64,000 nt of DNA, from positions 147,063-211,062 of the forward strand of contig NZ_VTEV01000005.1 of NCBI RefSeq assembly GCF_008180725.1, read 5' to 3'. The translations under genes and the position numbers were made by a program. The notes under the pieces are model-generated. The model saw only the letters and a program-made list of their open reading frames with translations. It was not told the DNA's origin and ran no database searches. This document shows, one piece after another, positions 1 to 9,061 of the stretch (position 1 is its first letter; each line of letters opens with the position of its first letter). Origin of the DNA: Sutcliffiella horikoshii. GTDB lineage: Bacteria; Bacillota; Bacilli; Bacillales; Bacillaceae_I.

Positions 1-119
1 GACCGAACCTCCTACCGAGCAACCTCTTTTGTCCTATAGAACGCTTCTATTCGACCGAACCTCCTACCGAGCAACCTCTTTTGTCTAATAGAACACTTCT
101 ATTCGACCGAACCTCCTCC
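1..119. repeat. 52-bp tandem repeat, cut by the window edge
   Basis: Two full units start at 1 and 53 and a partial third at 105, an exact 52-bp spacing. Each unit opens with GACCGAACCTCC and holds a short palindrome (ATAGAA, 3-nt loop, TTCTAT; 7-bp arms in unit 2). The array probably continues to the left of the window. It lies downstream of the leftward oxidoreductase gene. Confidence 0.85.
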
Positions 120-155
120 AAAACAGCCTTCACCGTCTTATTAATCCTGAAAAAT

Positions 156-188
156 TAAAAAGTGCAGCCGCTCCTTAGCAACTGCACC
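156..188 (-). terminator. Rho-independent terminator of the Gfo/Idh gene
   Basis: Read on the minus strand, a GTGCAG...CTGCAC hairpin is followed by a TTTTTAATTTTTC tract just after the stop codon at 205. Confidence 0.75.
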
Positions 189-204
189 CACACAATATTA
201 ACTA

Positions 205-1281
205 TTAATATTCCACTATCACCATTCTTTTCTCCTCATGCGATCGACGAATTGCATCCATCACGACCTGCACCCCATGGCCATCCTCCAATACAGGTAA
301 ATGAGGATTAACTCCCTCTCCGGACAGTGCTTTATACACCTCATCCAACGAGCGATAAAAAGCATTGAAATAACCAGCAGCAACCGGATTCATCCCGTCT
401 GGTATCGACAAAGCTTCCTCTAGCTCCACTTCTTCCAAAGGATCATTTCCAATTCCTACAAGCACTATGTTGTCCTGTGACATTTTGATCGTACCTTCTG
501 TTCCGTATACCTCTAGCTCCCATCCTTCTGCATGACGAACGGCAATGTTGGAACCGATGTTAAAGGTTCCCCCGCCTAAGAAATTACCCATCGCTTGGAA
601 AGCATCATCTGCTGTTCGGACTTCCTTCTCACCGTTTTCATCAGTGAACTCCGGTACATGAGTGGTCAGCTGGCCCGAAACAAATTCTACCTTCGCATCT
701 GTCCACCACAATAGAGAATCAATCAAATGAGAACCCACTGCTCCAAGCATCCCGCCTGCTTGATCTTTTTGACTCAGCCAACCGCGTTTACTTGTGGCGT
801 ATCTCTCGTACCCTGCAATGTTCAAAGAGAAATTCACATGCAACACCTTGCCAATTTTCCCACTCGAAATAATCTCTTTAATCTTTTGCCTCGCTGGCAA
901 AAAGCGATACTCAAAATTAATCCAACCCATTTTACCAGCCGCATCTCTTGCCTGAATCATCTTCTCTGCCTCATCTGCATCAAAAGCCATAGGTTTCTCA
1001 CATAGAACATGTTTGCCGCTAGAAAATGCCTTTACCACCATGTCATGATGTAACAATGGTGCAGAGGCGACAGAAACCAAATCTATCTCTTCTGACTCCA
1101 GCATTTCCTCCCAGTTTCCATAAACTTTCTCAATGCCTGTTTCCTCTTTAATTTCGACCAGCCTTCCGCGGGATACACTCGCAATAGATACTATCTCAAA
1201 CCCTTGATGACTTTGCATTACAGGTGCATGAACTTTTGCGCCAAATCCTGTTCCAATAATTCCTACTCTTATTTTCTTCAT
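205..1281 (-). CDS. Gfo/Idh/MocA family NAD(P)-dependent oxidoreductase
   Basis: A 358-residue cytoplasmic dehydrogenase of the Gfo/Idh/MocA family, whose members oxidise or reduce sugars, inositols and related polyols with NAD(P). The N-terminal Rossmann motif GTGFGA (about residues 10-15) and the family signature EKP (about 95-97, catalytic Lys) are both present, followed by the C-terminal alpha/beta domain with a GSHLIDSLLWW helix. The start at 1281 is preferred over the upstream in-frame start because AAAGGGGAT lies just before this ATG. It is a single-gene unit between two terminators. The substrate cannot be told from sequence. Confidence 0.9.
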   Translation of the reverse strand: MKKIRVGIIGTGFGAKVHAPVMQSHQGFEIVSIASVSRGRLVEIKEETGIEKVYGNWEEMLESEEIDLVSVASAPLLHHDMVVKAFSSGKHVLCEKPMAFDADEAEKMIQARDAAGKMGWINFEYRFLPARQKIKEIISSGKIGKVLHVNFSLNIAGYERYATSKRGWLSQKDQAGGMLGAVGSHLIDSLLWWTDAKVEFVSGQLTTHVPEFTDENGEKEVRTADDAFQAMGNFLGGGTFNIGSNIAVRHAEGWELEVYGTEGTIKMSQDNIVLVGIGNDPLEEVELEEALSIPDGMNPVAAGYFNAFYRSLDEVYKALSGEGVNPHLPVLEDGHGVQVVMDAIRRSHEEKRMVIVEY

Positions 1282-1325
1282 CTTAAAATCCCCTTTTATG
1301 TAAATGGTCTTTCTCTTCATTTCGA

Positions 1326-1372
1326 CAAAAAACAGCACTCTCCTCTTTTATTTAGGAAAGTGCTGTTTTACA
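1326..1372 (-). terminator. Terminator after the DUF1456 gene
   Basis: On the minus strand a stem AACAGCACTTTCCT / AGGAGAGTGCTGTT is followed by TTTTTTG. It ends transcription coming from the DUF1456 gene and separates it from the oxidoreductase gene. Confidence 0.85.
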
Positions 1373-1379
1373 TTGTTTA

Positions 1380-1901
1380 TTAATGACGGTATTTAAGAGC
1401 CAAACCTTTTAAGAAATTCCTCGCGTATTTATCCATGCATGTTTTATAGTTCTTGTGCCCTTTCTTTCGTAAAAAAGCTCCCAATTCACCCTTTGATATG
1501 GTTACACCAGCTTCTCCAATAATGTCGATAATATCTTCTGTTGTTAACGCAAGGGCAATCTTTACTTTTTTCAAAAGAATATTGTTTGCCGGTTCATTTG
1601 AATATGGCGGTTTTGCTGGTTGGCCCGGTCTTGGTTCCTGTCTGCCTCTTTTGAAAATAATCAAGCCGTTTAGGAACGACTCCAGCTTGTTATTGTTGAT
1701 AGGAAGGATTTCTTCCTCCTCAAGTGCCTGCTCGTATTCTTCCTCGGTATCATAGTCATAGCTATCTACCTCTTTAGTAAGCATCATTTGTACTTCTTCT
1801 CTCGTTACATCAATATCACCAAGTTTAAAGATCTCGACCATATCGTTGTCCTTAATGTCTAGTGCGTATCTTAGTCTAATTAGTATATCGTTGTTCGTCA
1901 T
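1380..1901 (-). CDS. DUF1456 family protein (YehS-like)
   Basis: A 173-residue soluble protein of unknown function in the DUF1456/YehS family. It has two tandem copies of the same helical module: residues about 3-45 (NNDILIRLRYALD...) and about 105-150 (NNILLKKVKIALAL...), joined by an acidic linker of D/E-Y residues. The length is normal for the family. AAGGAG stands upstream of the ATG. It lies 66 bp after the histidine kinase gene on the same strand with no terminator between, so it may be the last gene of that operon, but this could be chance. Confidence 0.85.
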   Translation of the reverse strand: MTNNDILIRLRYALDIKDNDMVEIFKLGDIDVTREEVQMMLTKEVDSYDYDTEEEYEQALEEEEILPINNNKLESFLNGLIIFKRGRQEPRPGQPAKPPYSNEPANNILLKKVKIALALTTEDIIDIIGEAGVTISKGELGAFLRKKGHKNYKTCMDKYARNFLKGLALKYRH

Positions 1902-1967
1902 GTATAAACTCCTTTTTTGTATTGCTCATTTCCTATATTTATTACCATTTACTGAAAAATTTAGCAT

Positions 1968-4409
1968 TTATTTTGCCAAGGGAATTTCTATTGTGACAAC
2001 CGTTCCTTCCTCCATCTGTGATGTTATTCTTATATCTCCATCGTGTGCATGGATAATTTCTTTCACAATGGATAAGCCGAGTCCTGTTCCCCCAATTTTT
2101 CTCAGGTCGGAATTATCAACCCGATAAAACTTAGTAAAGAGATGTGGAATCGCTTCTTTCGGAATTCCAATACCATGGTCCCTAATTGTAACCTGTAACA
2201 TCTCAGCCTTAGAAATGACTGCTATATGAATTTTTCCACCATCAGGAGAATATTTAATCGCATTGCTCAGCAAATTAGCCATTACCTGTGAAAGTTTCTC
2301 CCTGTCCGCTTCCACTTTCGTCTGTTCCGTCATTACTTCAAGAAGTATTGGATGCGTATTGGCGTTGTGTTGGAAAATATCACTTGCTTCCTGAATAATC
2401 TCCACTATATTTTCCGGTTTTTTGCGATAAACTTGTTTTCCCGCTTCCATTTTCTGGACATCCAAAAAGTCATTAATTAATGCTGTCAGACGCTTTGCTT
2501 CCTGGTAGATTGTTTTCAAGTAGGTTTTTTTACGTTCTTCGGTTAACTCTTTGTAGATCATTCTTTCTGTAAACCCTAGAACACTAGCTAATGGCGTACG
2601 TAGTTCGTGGCTTACGGTACTAACAAATTCCGATTTCATCCTATCCACTTCATACTCTTTTGTCATATCACGGAATACCAAGATATAGCCGTAAGAAAGG
2701 TCTTGTCGTGATACTTTTTCCTTATACATTTTAAAGACACACCTATCATGCCTTTGATACAACTCAAATATTAAGGCATCATCAGCAAACTCTTTCTCAC
2801 TAAAAGTAGAGAGTAGATCTGTGCGCAGCTTTTCTTTATCGACTGCCATTTCAACCAGGACCGTTGTCCATTCTTCAAACGATAATTGCAAGAGCCGATT
2901 AGGGGTTGGAAAGTTCATTAAGGAACTCATTTTGGTGTTGGCCTGAAGTACACTACCTCTTTCATCCACTAATAGGACACCCTCCTGTATGGTGTTTAGA
3001 ATGTCCTGGTAAAAGAGTCGATTCTCTTCCGAATCCTCGTACAAATCAACTTTTTCCAAAGCCATACTGACCTGCATGGCCAGTGCTTCCCCTGTTTCAA
3101 TTTCTCTTTCAGTAAAAGGCGCATCATATCTTGTGAACTGCATGTAAGCTGCTATTATATCATTAGATGTAAGGACGGGTATGAATAAATCAAAGGCTGC
3201 CATATCTTCCGAATGGTAGGTTGCCTCCATCCGACTGCATTTTCTATCCACTTTAAATGCTTTTTGGACATCCAATAATTGTTGGAGGAATACATTATTC
3301 TCTTCTGACTTTAATTGCTCTACCGCCCTCTTTGGCAGACCAATAGAAGCAGCTGTTTTTTTATCATTAAGCATCATCATGATGCCAACATTAGCCCCTA
3401 ATACTTTCCCCATATTTCGGACAACATTTTCTAACAGTCGTTCTCTGCTTAACGTCTCTGCCATATCATGAATAAACTTGTTCCTTACCTCAAGTTGTTC
3501 ATTACTCTCTTCAATTATTGAGATATTATCTTCTAATTGCACTTGTTGTGCTTGAAGTTCGTCTTGTTGTGCATGAAGTTCGTCCTGCTGTGCAAGTAGT
3601 TCTTCATTTTGCGCTATCAACTCTTCTTCTTTGTATTGTAAGGTATTAACCATTGTATGGAGTGCGTTGGTTAATACACCTATCTCATCTGAGCTGTTCT
3701 GATAAGAGGGCAATACTGTTATTTTTCCATTCGTAATATTATCTGCAGCCTCTGATAATTCACGCAACGGTCTTCCCACCTGTTTAATAAGCACCCAAGT
3801 TATGATGAACAGTAGGGAGATCACAAGCAGAAAATACAAGGAAAATAAAAGCTGACTGGCTTGGGTTTTATCTGACATCAAATCTACATTGTTTTCTATC
3901 TCCCGATCTACTTCATACCGGTATTCTTTCATATAATCCATAAAATCAAAGATATCATCGGATGTACCCTGGTTGAACAAATAGTCCTCAAGCTCATTCA
4001 TATTTCCTCGTTCATATAGATCCTCCACTTTGGGAAGGTAGATAGAAAAATAGAAGGTATGAAAATCTGTTACTTTATCCACAAACTGTTTGTCGTTCTC
4101 GGTTTCCGCCATTTCCGTAAGACCTTCAATATTATTTCTGATGTCACGTTCAAATCCTTTTGCTTCTTTTAACATCTCTTGGTTGGAAAATGCGACATAT
4201 CCACGATACTTCAGGAACGAACTATTTATGTCATCATCAATGGTTTGTATTAGCTTTTCCTTATCTTCGAGCGCTCCATTCCTTTCCTTGAACTCTTCAG
4301 ATAGTGAGAACTCATACACCAACAGTGTTATAATCCCAGTGACTAAAACAACAAAAAATATTCCATTTATTGTTAAAAATTTCTTAGATATACTATTTTT
4401 CCACTTCAT
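1968..4409 (-). CDS. Membrane sensor histidine kinase with HAMP, GAF, PAS
   Basis: An 813-residue sensor kinase. Order seen: membrane segment near residues 10-30; extracytoplasmic helical sensor (about 31-185) without a named domain; second membrane segment (about 188-210); HAMP (about 211-262); a coiled coil built of near-identical seven-residue repeats (AQQDELH, AQQDELQ, AQQVQLE; about 268-295); GAF (about 310-455); PAS (about 465-570); HisKA with phospho-acceptor H601 in SHELRTP; and HATPase with GTGLGLSIVKE. The gene overlaps the receiver gene by 17 bp, so the two are translationally coupled. The kinase probably phosphorylates that receiver and perhaps the Hpt/REC modules of the cyclase upstream. 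The ligand is unknown. Confidence 0.93.
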   Translation of the reverse strand: MKWKNSISKKFLTINGIFFVVLVTGIITLLVYEFSLSEEFKERNGALEDKEKLIQTIDDDINSSFLKYRGYVAFSNQEMLKEAKGFERDIRNNIEGLTEMAETENDKQFVDKVTDFHTFYFSIYLPKVEDLYERGNMNELEDYLFNQGTSDDIFDFMDYMKEYRYEVDREIENNVDLMSDKTQASQLLFSLYFLLVISLLFIITWVLIKQVGRPLRELSEAADNITNGKITVLPSYQNSSDEIGVLTNALHTMVNTLQYKEEELIAQNEELLAQQDELHAQQDELQAQQVQLEDNISIIEESNEQLEVRNKFIHDMAETLSRERLLENVVRNMGKVLGANVGIMMMLNDKKTAASIGLPKRAVEQLKSEENNVFLQQLLDVQKAFKVDRKCSRMEATYHSEDMAAFDLFIPVLTSNDIIAAYMQFTRYDAPFTEREIETGEALAMQVSMALEKVDLYEDSEENRLFYQDILNTIQEGVLLVDERGSVLQANTKMSSLMNFPTPNRLLQLSFEEWTTVLVEMAVDKEKLRTDLLSTFSEKEFADDALIFELYQRHDRCVFKMYKEKVSRQDLSYGYILVFRDMTKEYEVDRMKSEFVSTVSHELRTPLASVLGFTERMIYKELTEERKKTYLKTIYQEAKRLTALINDFLDVQKMEAGKQVYRKKPENIVEIIQEASDIFQHNANTHPILLEVMTEQTKVEADREKLSQVMANLLSNAIKYSPDGGKIHIAVISKAEMLQVTIRDHGIGIPKEAIPHLFTKFYRVDNSDLRKIGGTGLGLSIVKEIIHAHDGDIRITSQMEEGTVVTIEIPLAK

Positions 4410-4770
4410 TTAGCATTGCCTCTACTTTTTCTGCAAGCTCCATCGGACTGAACGGCTTGGACATAAATCCTGAAGCTCCCGAAGCAAGGACCTCGTCACG
4501 AACTGATTGCTGACTTTTAGCTGTAAGGATAAGGACTGGAGGAACATGATTCAACCCCATCGTTTTCATTTTTGTTAGCACCTCTAATCCTGTGTATACA
4601 GGCATCATATAATCGAGGATGACCAGATCAAAAGTATTTCCCGCTTCCAAAATATCCACCGCTTCTTTTCCGCTACTTGCCTCCACTATCTGGTGTCCTT
4701 CATCTTCTAGTGTATCTGTTATGAGCATGCGAAGAACACTCTCGTCCTCAGCAAGTAATATATTTGCCAT
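4393..4770 (-). CDS. Stand-alone response regulator (CheY-like receiver)
   Basis: A 125-residue single receiver domain with no output domain. All key residues are present: acidic pocket E8/D9, phospho-acceptor D53 (LDYMMP), T83 and K105 (SKPFSP). The start at 4770 is chosen because GGAGGAG lies 6-7 nt upstream; an in-frame ATG 15 nt earlier has none. It is placed between the glycosyltransferase and histidine kinase genes. With no DNA-binding domain it should act by protein contact, perhaps as a phosphate shuttle to the cyclase or as a regulator of the polysaccharide synthase; that role is inferred. Confidence 0.92.
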   Translation of the reverse strand: MANILLAEDESVLRMLITDTLEDEGHQIVEASSGKEAVDILEAGNTFDLVILDYMMPVYTGLEVLTKMKTMGLNHVPPVLILTAKSQQSVRDEVLASGASGFMSKPFSPMELAEKVEAMLNEVEK

Positions 4771-4803
4771 TTTTGACTCCTCCATTTATCAATTGTTTCC
4801 AGA

Positions 4804-6213
4804 TTATTGGGATACTCCTTTTCGTTGCATTTCTCCCCAACCTCTCTTCTTCCTTAATACATCCAAGATCCCTTGACATCTCCAGATTATGGTTAAAGGT
4901 CTGTACCAGAAGGTTTCTGTAAGAGAATAGAAGAATAAAACAACAATATGCCTTGCTTTAGGGTATCGTTTGAGACTCCACTCTTCCATCAAAACAGCCA
5001 ACATGGAATAGATAGAACCATAGATGACAAAAAGCAAGAATAGGAGTAACGCTATTTCTTCATTCATACCACCAAGAAAAAAAGAGAGGATTATATATAA
5101 ATAACCTGTTAATTCCACCACTGGCCCCAAAAACTCTATAAAGATAAAATATGGCATGGATACCATACCAATGGATCCATATTTAGGATTGAACGCCATT
5201 GAGCGGTGCATCCACAAACTTTCAAATAGCCCCCTGTGCCATCGATTCCGCTGTCTTTTTAAAAAGGTCATTTCTTCCGGAGCTTCTGTCCAGCACACAG
5301 GATCTGCAACATAGACAATTTTCTTGTTGGACTTCTTTTCCTTTATAAACCGGTGCAGCCTTACGACCAATTCCATATCCTCTCCAACGGTATGAGAATA
5401 GCCCCCTGCATCCATTACCCACTTTTTAGAGAAAACCCCAAAGGCACCTGATACAATCAATAAAAGATTGTGCCTGCTTAACCCGATTCTCCCCACTAAA
5501 AATGCGCGTAAATATTCAATAACCTGCATGATGACTAGTGGATTGGAGGAAAGGCCCACCTTCATGATGGATCCGTTTTCGATAGCAGAACCGTTTGCGA
5601 TTCTTACACTTCCACCTGTGGCAATAACGTCTCCATCAGAATCTATGATAGGCTTCATTACTTTTAAGAAAGCGTCCCTCTCCAGAATAGAATCGCCGTC
5701 CACTGAACAGAAATAGGGATAGGTGCATACGTTGATTCCAACGTTTAGTGCATCCGACTTCCCACCATTCTCTTTATCTATCACAAATAAATAATCATAA
5801 ATAGAAGACTGGTAGATACCTTTTACTTCTTTTGTCTTCAACTTTTGTTTTACTATTTTCTTTATTTTTTTCAATTGAAATTCTTCGATGAGCTTTTCCA
5901 TCGTATCATCTTTTGAACCATCATTAATTACAATGATTTCATACTGCGGATATTCTATGCTAAGTAGAGAACGAACAGATGGAATAATCCCAAGTGATTC
6001 ATTGTAGGCCGGCACCAATATAGATAACGGTTTAGAATAACTTACATCCAATAAGTCCTCATATGGCTCTGTATTGTCCAGCTGATAATTCTTCCTAACT
6101 TGGAACAAGGAAACAAGCAACATAAACAGGTAAAAAAGAATGACAAATCCCATATAAGCGATAACAAACCAACCAATTCCCTGTAATAGCAAATAAACAA
6201 AATTACCTTCCAC
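4804..6213 (-). CDS. Processive family-2 glycosyltransferase, membrane-bound
   Basis: A 469-residue GT2 enzyme of the cellulose/poly-GlcNAc/hyaluronan synthase type. One membrane helix near residues 15-37 precedes the cytosolic catalytic domain; about three to four more follow near 340-430. Catalytic motifs are intact: NDGS (D98), VDGD (D172/D174), GED (D279) and QRNRW (321-325), so it should build a polymer from a UDP-sugar and push it through the membrane. The GTG start at 6213 follows AGGAGGG by 7 nt and overlaps the HEAT gene end by 11 bp; the open frame runs further upstream without a ribosome binding site. No PilZ domain is visible. The sugar polymer is unknown. Confidence 0.88.
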   Translation of the reverse strand: MEGNFVYLLLQGIGWFVIAYMGFVILFYLFMLLVSLFQVRKNYQLDNTEPYEDLLDVSYSKPLSILVPAYNESLGIIPSVRSLLSIEYPQYEIIVINDGSKDDTMEKLIEEFQLKKIKKIVKQKLKTKEVKGIYQSSIYDYLFVIDKENGGKSDALNVGINVCTYPYFCSVDGDSILERDAFLKVMKPIIDSDGDVIATGGSVRIANGSAIENGSIMKVGLSSNPLVIMQVIEYLRAFLVGRIGLSRHNLLLIVSGAFGVFSKKWVMDAGGYSHTVGEDMELVVRLHRFIKEKKSNKKIVYVADPVCWTEAPEEMTFLKRQRNRWHRGLFESLWMHRSMAFNPKYGSIGMVSMPYFIFIEFLGPVVELTGYLYIILSFFLGGMNEEIALLLFLLFVIYGSIYSMLAVLMEEWSLKRYPKARHIVVLFFYSLTETFWYRPLTIIWRCQGILDVLRKKRGWGEMQRKGVSQ

Positions 6214-7264
6214 GGATTTGCCCTCCTTTCTGCAACCATTCTTCCGCCATATCTCTTGCAAAGCGGTCTGATGAAGTTTCAAGGACCTGATGGAGATGGT
6301 ATGCCCCTCCTTCAATGGATAAGATGGATTTCGCAGCGTTATTTCTGACATCATAATTTGTGTCACTTAGAAACTCTGTCAAAATAAGAAGGCTCTCCTT
6401 ACGGTTGGTTCTTCCAAGTAATTTACTAAGCATTAATCGCTCTTCCCATGAGCTCTCTTTGAGATCTACATGCCCCATCCATTCCAGGACCTTTGAATAC
6501 CCTAATTCATTCAGTGCTTTTAGAATTCTTATTTTCTTTTCTCCTGAAGAAATCCTCAGAAGGTCCTCAAGAAAGGGCAAAAACTCCCTTTTCCCCTCAA
6601 TCCCTATCATATCCAGCACTGGAAGCTGAATGTATTCAGGGAAGGCATCAAAATTTGTAACCATCGCCTGAAACTGTCTTTCTGTCATCACACCCAATAA
6701 GGATCTATACATAAATTCTGAAAGACGCCAATTTGGTTCTATCACTAATTCCTCCCAGTGATTTGTTTGAAACCGCACTAGGATTTTTAATAATTGTCTT
6801 CTTTCTTCCTGAGACAGAGTTCTCTTTTCATAAGTATTAAGAAGGTAAGGCACCATGCTTTTCAATTGAAAATCCTCAATTGCATACAAACTATTCATCC
6901 TAATGCTCCAACGACGATGAAGAAGGTTCCGCTTATATTTCTCCATAAAATGAGTGTTTGCAAAATGTGTGATCCGCTCCTGCACTTCATCCCCTTGGAC
7001 GACATCTGCAAAATCGCTAAACAGTTCTTCCATTGCTTTCCACTGATTCCCGCTCCATTCCTGTTCAAGAATGTCCTGGTTTTGCCTGTATAAGTATTCA
7101 AAAACTTTAGCCCTTAATTCTTCTTTATGTTGGTCAATTTTTTGACGTAGGCTGTTCTGCATCAATTTAGTGACAAGCATATAGATAAACAAAATCGATA
7201 GCAATATAAAAAAAGAAAGAATGATAACGAGTACGATTGAAACAACACTACTAATCAATGTCAC
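6203..7264 (-). CDS. Membrane-anchored HEAT-repeat protein
   Basis: A protein of about 353 residues. The first 30 residues form one strong membrane helix (valine/isoleucine/leucine rich), and the rest is a cytosolic all-helical array; the C-terminal part has clear HEAT-like units (for example NYDVRNNAAKSILSIEG). Such scaffolds bind partner proteins. The GTG at 7264 overlaps the cyclase stop (GTGA), showing coupling; a TTG 6 nt later has a better-spaced GGGGG and could be the true start. It overlaps the glycosyltransferase by 11 bp, so a role as an assembly or regulatory partner of that enzyme is likely but inferred. Confidence 0.8.
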   Translation of the reverse strand: MTLISSVVSIVLVIILSFFILLSILFIYMLVTKLMQNSLRQKIDQHKEELRAKVFEYLYRQNQDILEQEWSGNQWKAMEELFSDFADVVQGDEVQERITHFANTHFMEKYKRNLLHRRWSIRMNSLYAIEDFQLKSMVPYLLNTYEKRTLSQEERRQLLKILVRFQTNHWEELVIEPNWRLSEFMYRSLLGVMTERQFQAMVTNFDAFPEYIQLPVLDMIGIEGKREFLPFLEDLLRISSGEKKIRILKALNELGYSKVLEWMGHVDLKESSWEERLMLSKLLGRTNRKESLLILTEFLSDTNYDVRNNAAKSILSIEGGAYHLHQVLETSSDRFARDMAEEWLQKGGQIRGR

Positions 7265-8844
7265 ATCCCCCGCTTTATCAGGTGCTGAAGTCTTGCTTCC
7301 ACCTCAAGGAGCTTAAAAGGCTTTGTTACATAGTCATCCGCTCCAAGCTGTAACGCTTTTTGTATGTCCCTTTCGCTTTTCCTAGAAGTTAACATCATAA
7401 CTCTAAACTGGTCATGGCGTCTTTCCGAACGAAGTCTTTGTAACACTTCCAGTCCGTCCATTTTCGGCATCATTCCATCAAGAATGACCACATAGCGATC
7501 CTGACTATGTAGCCACTCCGATTGCAAAAAGCTTTTTCCGTCAGGGAATGTTTCTATATCAATGATTCTATTCGCAGGAAGAGACAGCTTTCCTATCACT
7601 TCAGAAAGCATCATTCTTACAATCTCATCATCATCGACAATAGCTACCTTAACTTTCTGTGTAACAACCTCCTGGCCTCCTTCATATACCTCCACTCTTG
7701 CCTTTCCATTCTTTTTCGCTTCATAGAGAGCCTTGTCTGCACGCTCCATTACTCTTTCCAATGCCAAGCCACCCTCTGTTACCTGTACAACTCCTCCAGA
7801 AAAGGAACAAGTGAAAGATACTTGATCTGCTTGGAAATTCAATTTCATAAAACCATTCAGAAGTCGTTCAACCAGCTTTTTTGCTTGTTCTATAACGGTA
7901 TTCGGCAGCAACATAGCAAACTCTTCGCCACCATATCTGGCAAATACATCACCTGAGCGCATATTTTGCTTCATGTATGATGCTAGCTGCTTCAACACCT
8001 CGTCACCAACCACATGCCCGTAAGTATCATTTACTTGTTTAAAATAATCGAGATCAATGACTCCTACACTAAACGGCTCTTTAACTCTTGTAAGAATTGA
8101 CTGCTGTTTCGCAAAAAACGACTGAAAGTACTTCCTGTTATACGCCTTTGTGAGCTCATCCATCAACAACAAATCGTCATATTGCTTTTTTCTGCTCACT
8201 TGTCTCGAGACCCTTACTTCAAACTCCTCTAGATCCAAAGGTTTGGAAATAAAATCATCTGCTCCCTTACGGTAAGCGTTTAATCGAATTTCCCTGTTTG
8301 AATTGTCACCAATCACCATAATTGGTGTCAACATTTGCTGACCGCTTGCTTGAAGTCTCTCTAACAATGAAAGCCCTTTTTCATCTTTCAACCCTTCGTC
8401 TATTATCAGACAATCTGGTTTCACATCATAGAAAGTATCAATGGTCTTTTCCATGTCTGTACTGACTAATACATGGAAAGACTTGCTCTCCAGATACTCT
8501 TTCCACTCAACAAGTAAAGCCGGATCACGATCTGCGATGAGGATCCTTGGATGATCTTTTGTTTGTTCAGGAATCGTTCCTATCTTTTTACAAAAAACGA
8601 TTACTTCTTGCAAAAAGGATTGGCATTCCTCCAACTGCCACGCTCTCTTTTCAGCAACGCTTATCTTTTCATATAGTGCTTCTGTTATATCTCCAAGCTC
8701 ATCCAGCCCTACTGTCCTAGCAGTTCCTTTTATAGAGTGAACAAACCGATATACTTCTTCATGGGGAACATCGCTAGCGCTATCTTTCCACTGATCTATT
8801 TGATTTAAAATAGTAGCAATTAATTTCGTTTTATATTTATCCAA
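7261..8844 (-). CDS. Diguanylate cyclase with Hpt and two receiver domains
   Basis: A 527-residue signalling protein with four modules: Hpt (about 1-90, phospho-acceptor H36 in HSIKGT), receiver 1 (about 99-215, D149), GGDEF (about 225-385) and receiver 2 (about 398-527, D456 in LDGMMP, K508). The active site GGEEF (305-309) and the allosteric inhibition site RSGD (296-299, five residues before it) are intact, so it should make c-di-GMP from GTP and be subject to product inhibition. A good promoter (8913-8941) puts the transcript start near 8905, too close to the ATG at 8901; the TTG at 8844 after AAGGTAGG is therefore preferred. It is the first gene of the cluster. The Hpt domain could receive phosphate from the kinase encoded further down. 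Confidence 0.88.
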   Translation of the reverse strand: MDKYKTKLIATILNQIDQWKDSASDVPHEEVYRFVHSIKGTARTVGLDELGDITEALYEKISVAEKRAWQLEECQSFLQEVIVFCKKIGTIPEQTKDHPRILIADRDPALLVEWKEYLESKSFHVLVSTDMEKTIDTFYDVKPDCLIIDEGLKDEKGLSLLERLQASGQQMLTPIMVIGDNSNREIRLNAYRKGADDFISKPLDLEEFEVRVSRQVSRKKQYDDLLLMDELTKAYNRKYFQSFFAKQQSILTRVKEPFSVGVIDLDYFKQVNDTYGHVVGDEVLKQLASYMKQNMRSGDVFARYGGEEFAMLLPNTVIEQAKKLVERLLNGFMKLNFQADQVSFTCSFSGGVVQVTEGGLALERVMERADKALYEAKKNGKARVEVYEGGQEVVTQKVKVAIVDDDEIVRMMLSEVIGKLSLPANRIIDIETFPDGKSFLQSEWLHSQDRYVVILDGMMPKMDGLEVLQRLRSERRHDQFRVMMLTSRKSERDIQKALQLGADDYVTKPFKLLEVEARLQHLIKRGM

Positions 8845-8912
8845 TACAGCACAACCTACCTTCCGATGAGACAACCGAGATGAATAGCCTCTAAATTCCA
8901 TATTATATTACA

Positions 8913-8941
8913 ATTATAAAGAGGATTGATTGTGATGTCAT
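8913..8941 (-). promoter_or_regulatory. SigA-type promoter of the cyclase/glycosyltransferase cluster
   Basis: On the minus strand ATGACA (8936-8941) and TATAAT (8913-8918) are separated by 17 bp, a five-of-six and a perfect match to the consensus. Confidence 0.7.
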
Positions 8942-9007
8942 GGATATATTTTCATGATCAACACCATAAATATACATTTAGCCCTCTTTGTACCAATTGA
9001 AGGAAAA

Positions 9008-9044
9008 GAAAACACCACTCCATCAGAAGAGTGGCGCCTTTTAA
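9008..9044 (-). terminator. Terminator of the rlmD-like gene
   Basis: Minus strand: stem CGCCACTC / GAGTGGTG with an 8-nt loop, followed by TTTTCTTTTCC. Confidence 0.8.
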
Positions 9045-9061
9045 GTGTGATTTCAATATCT

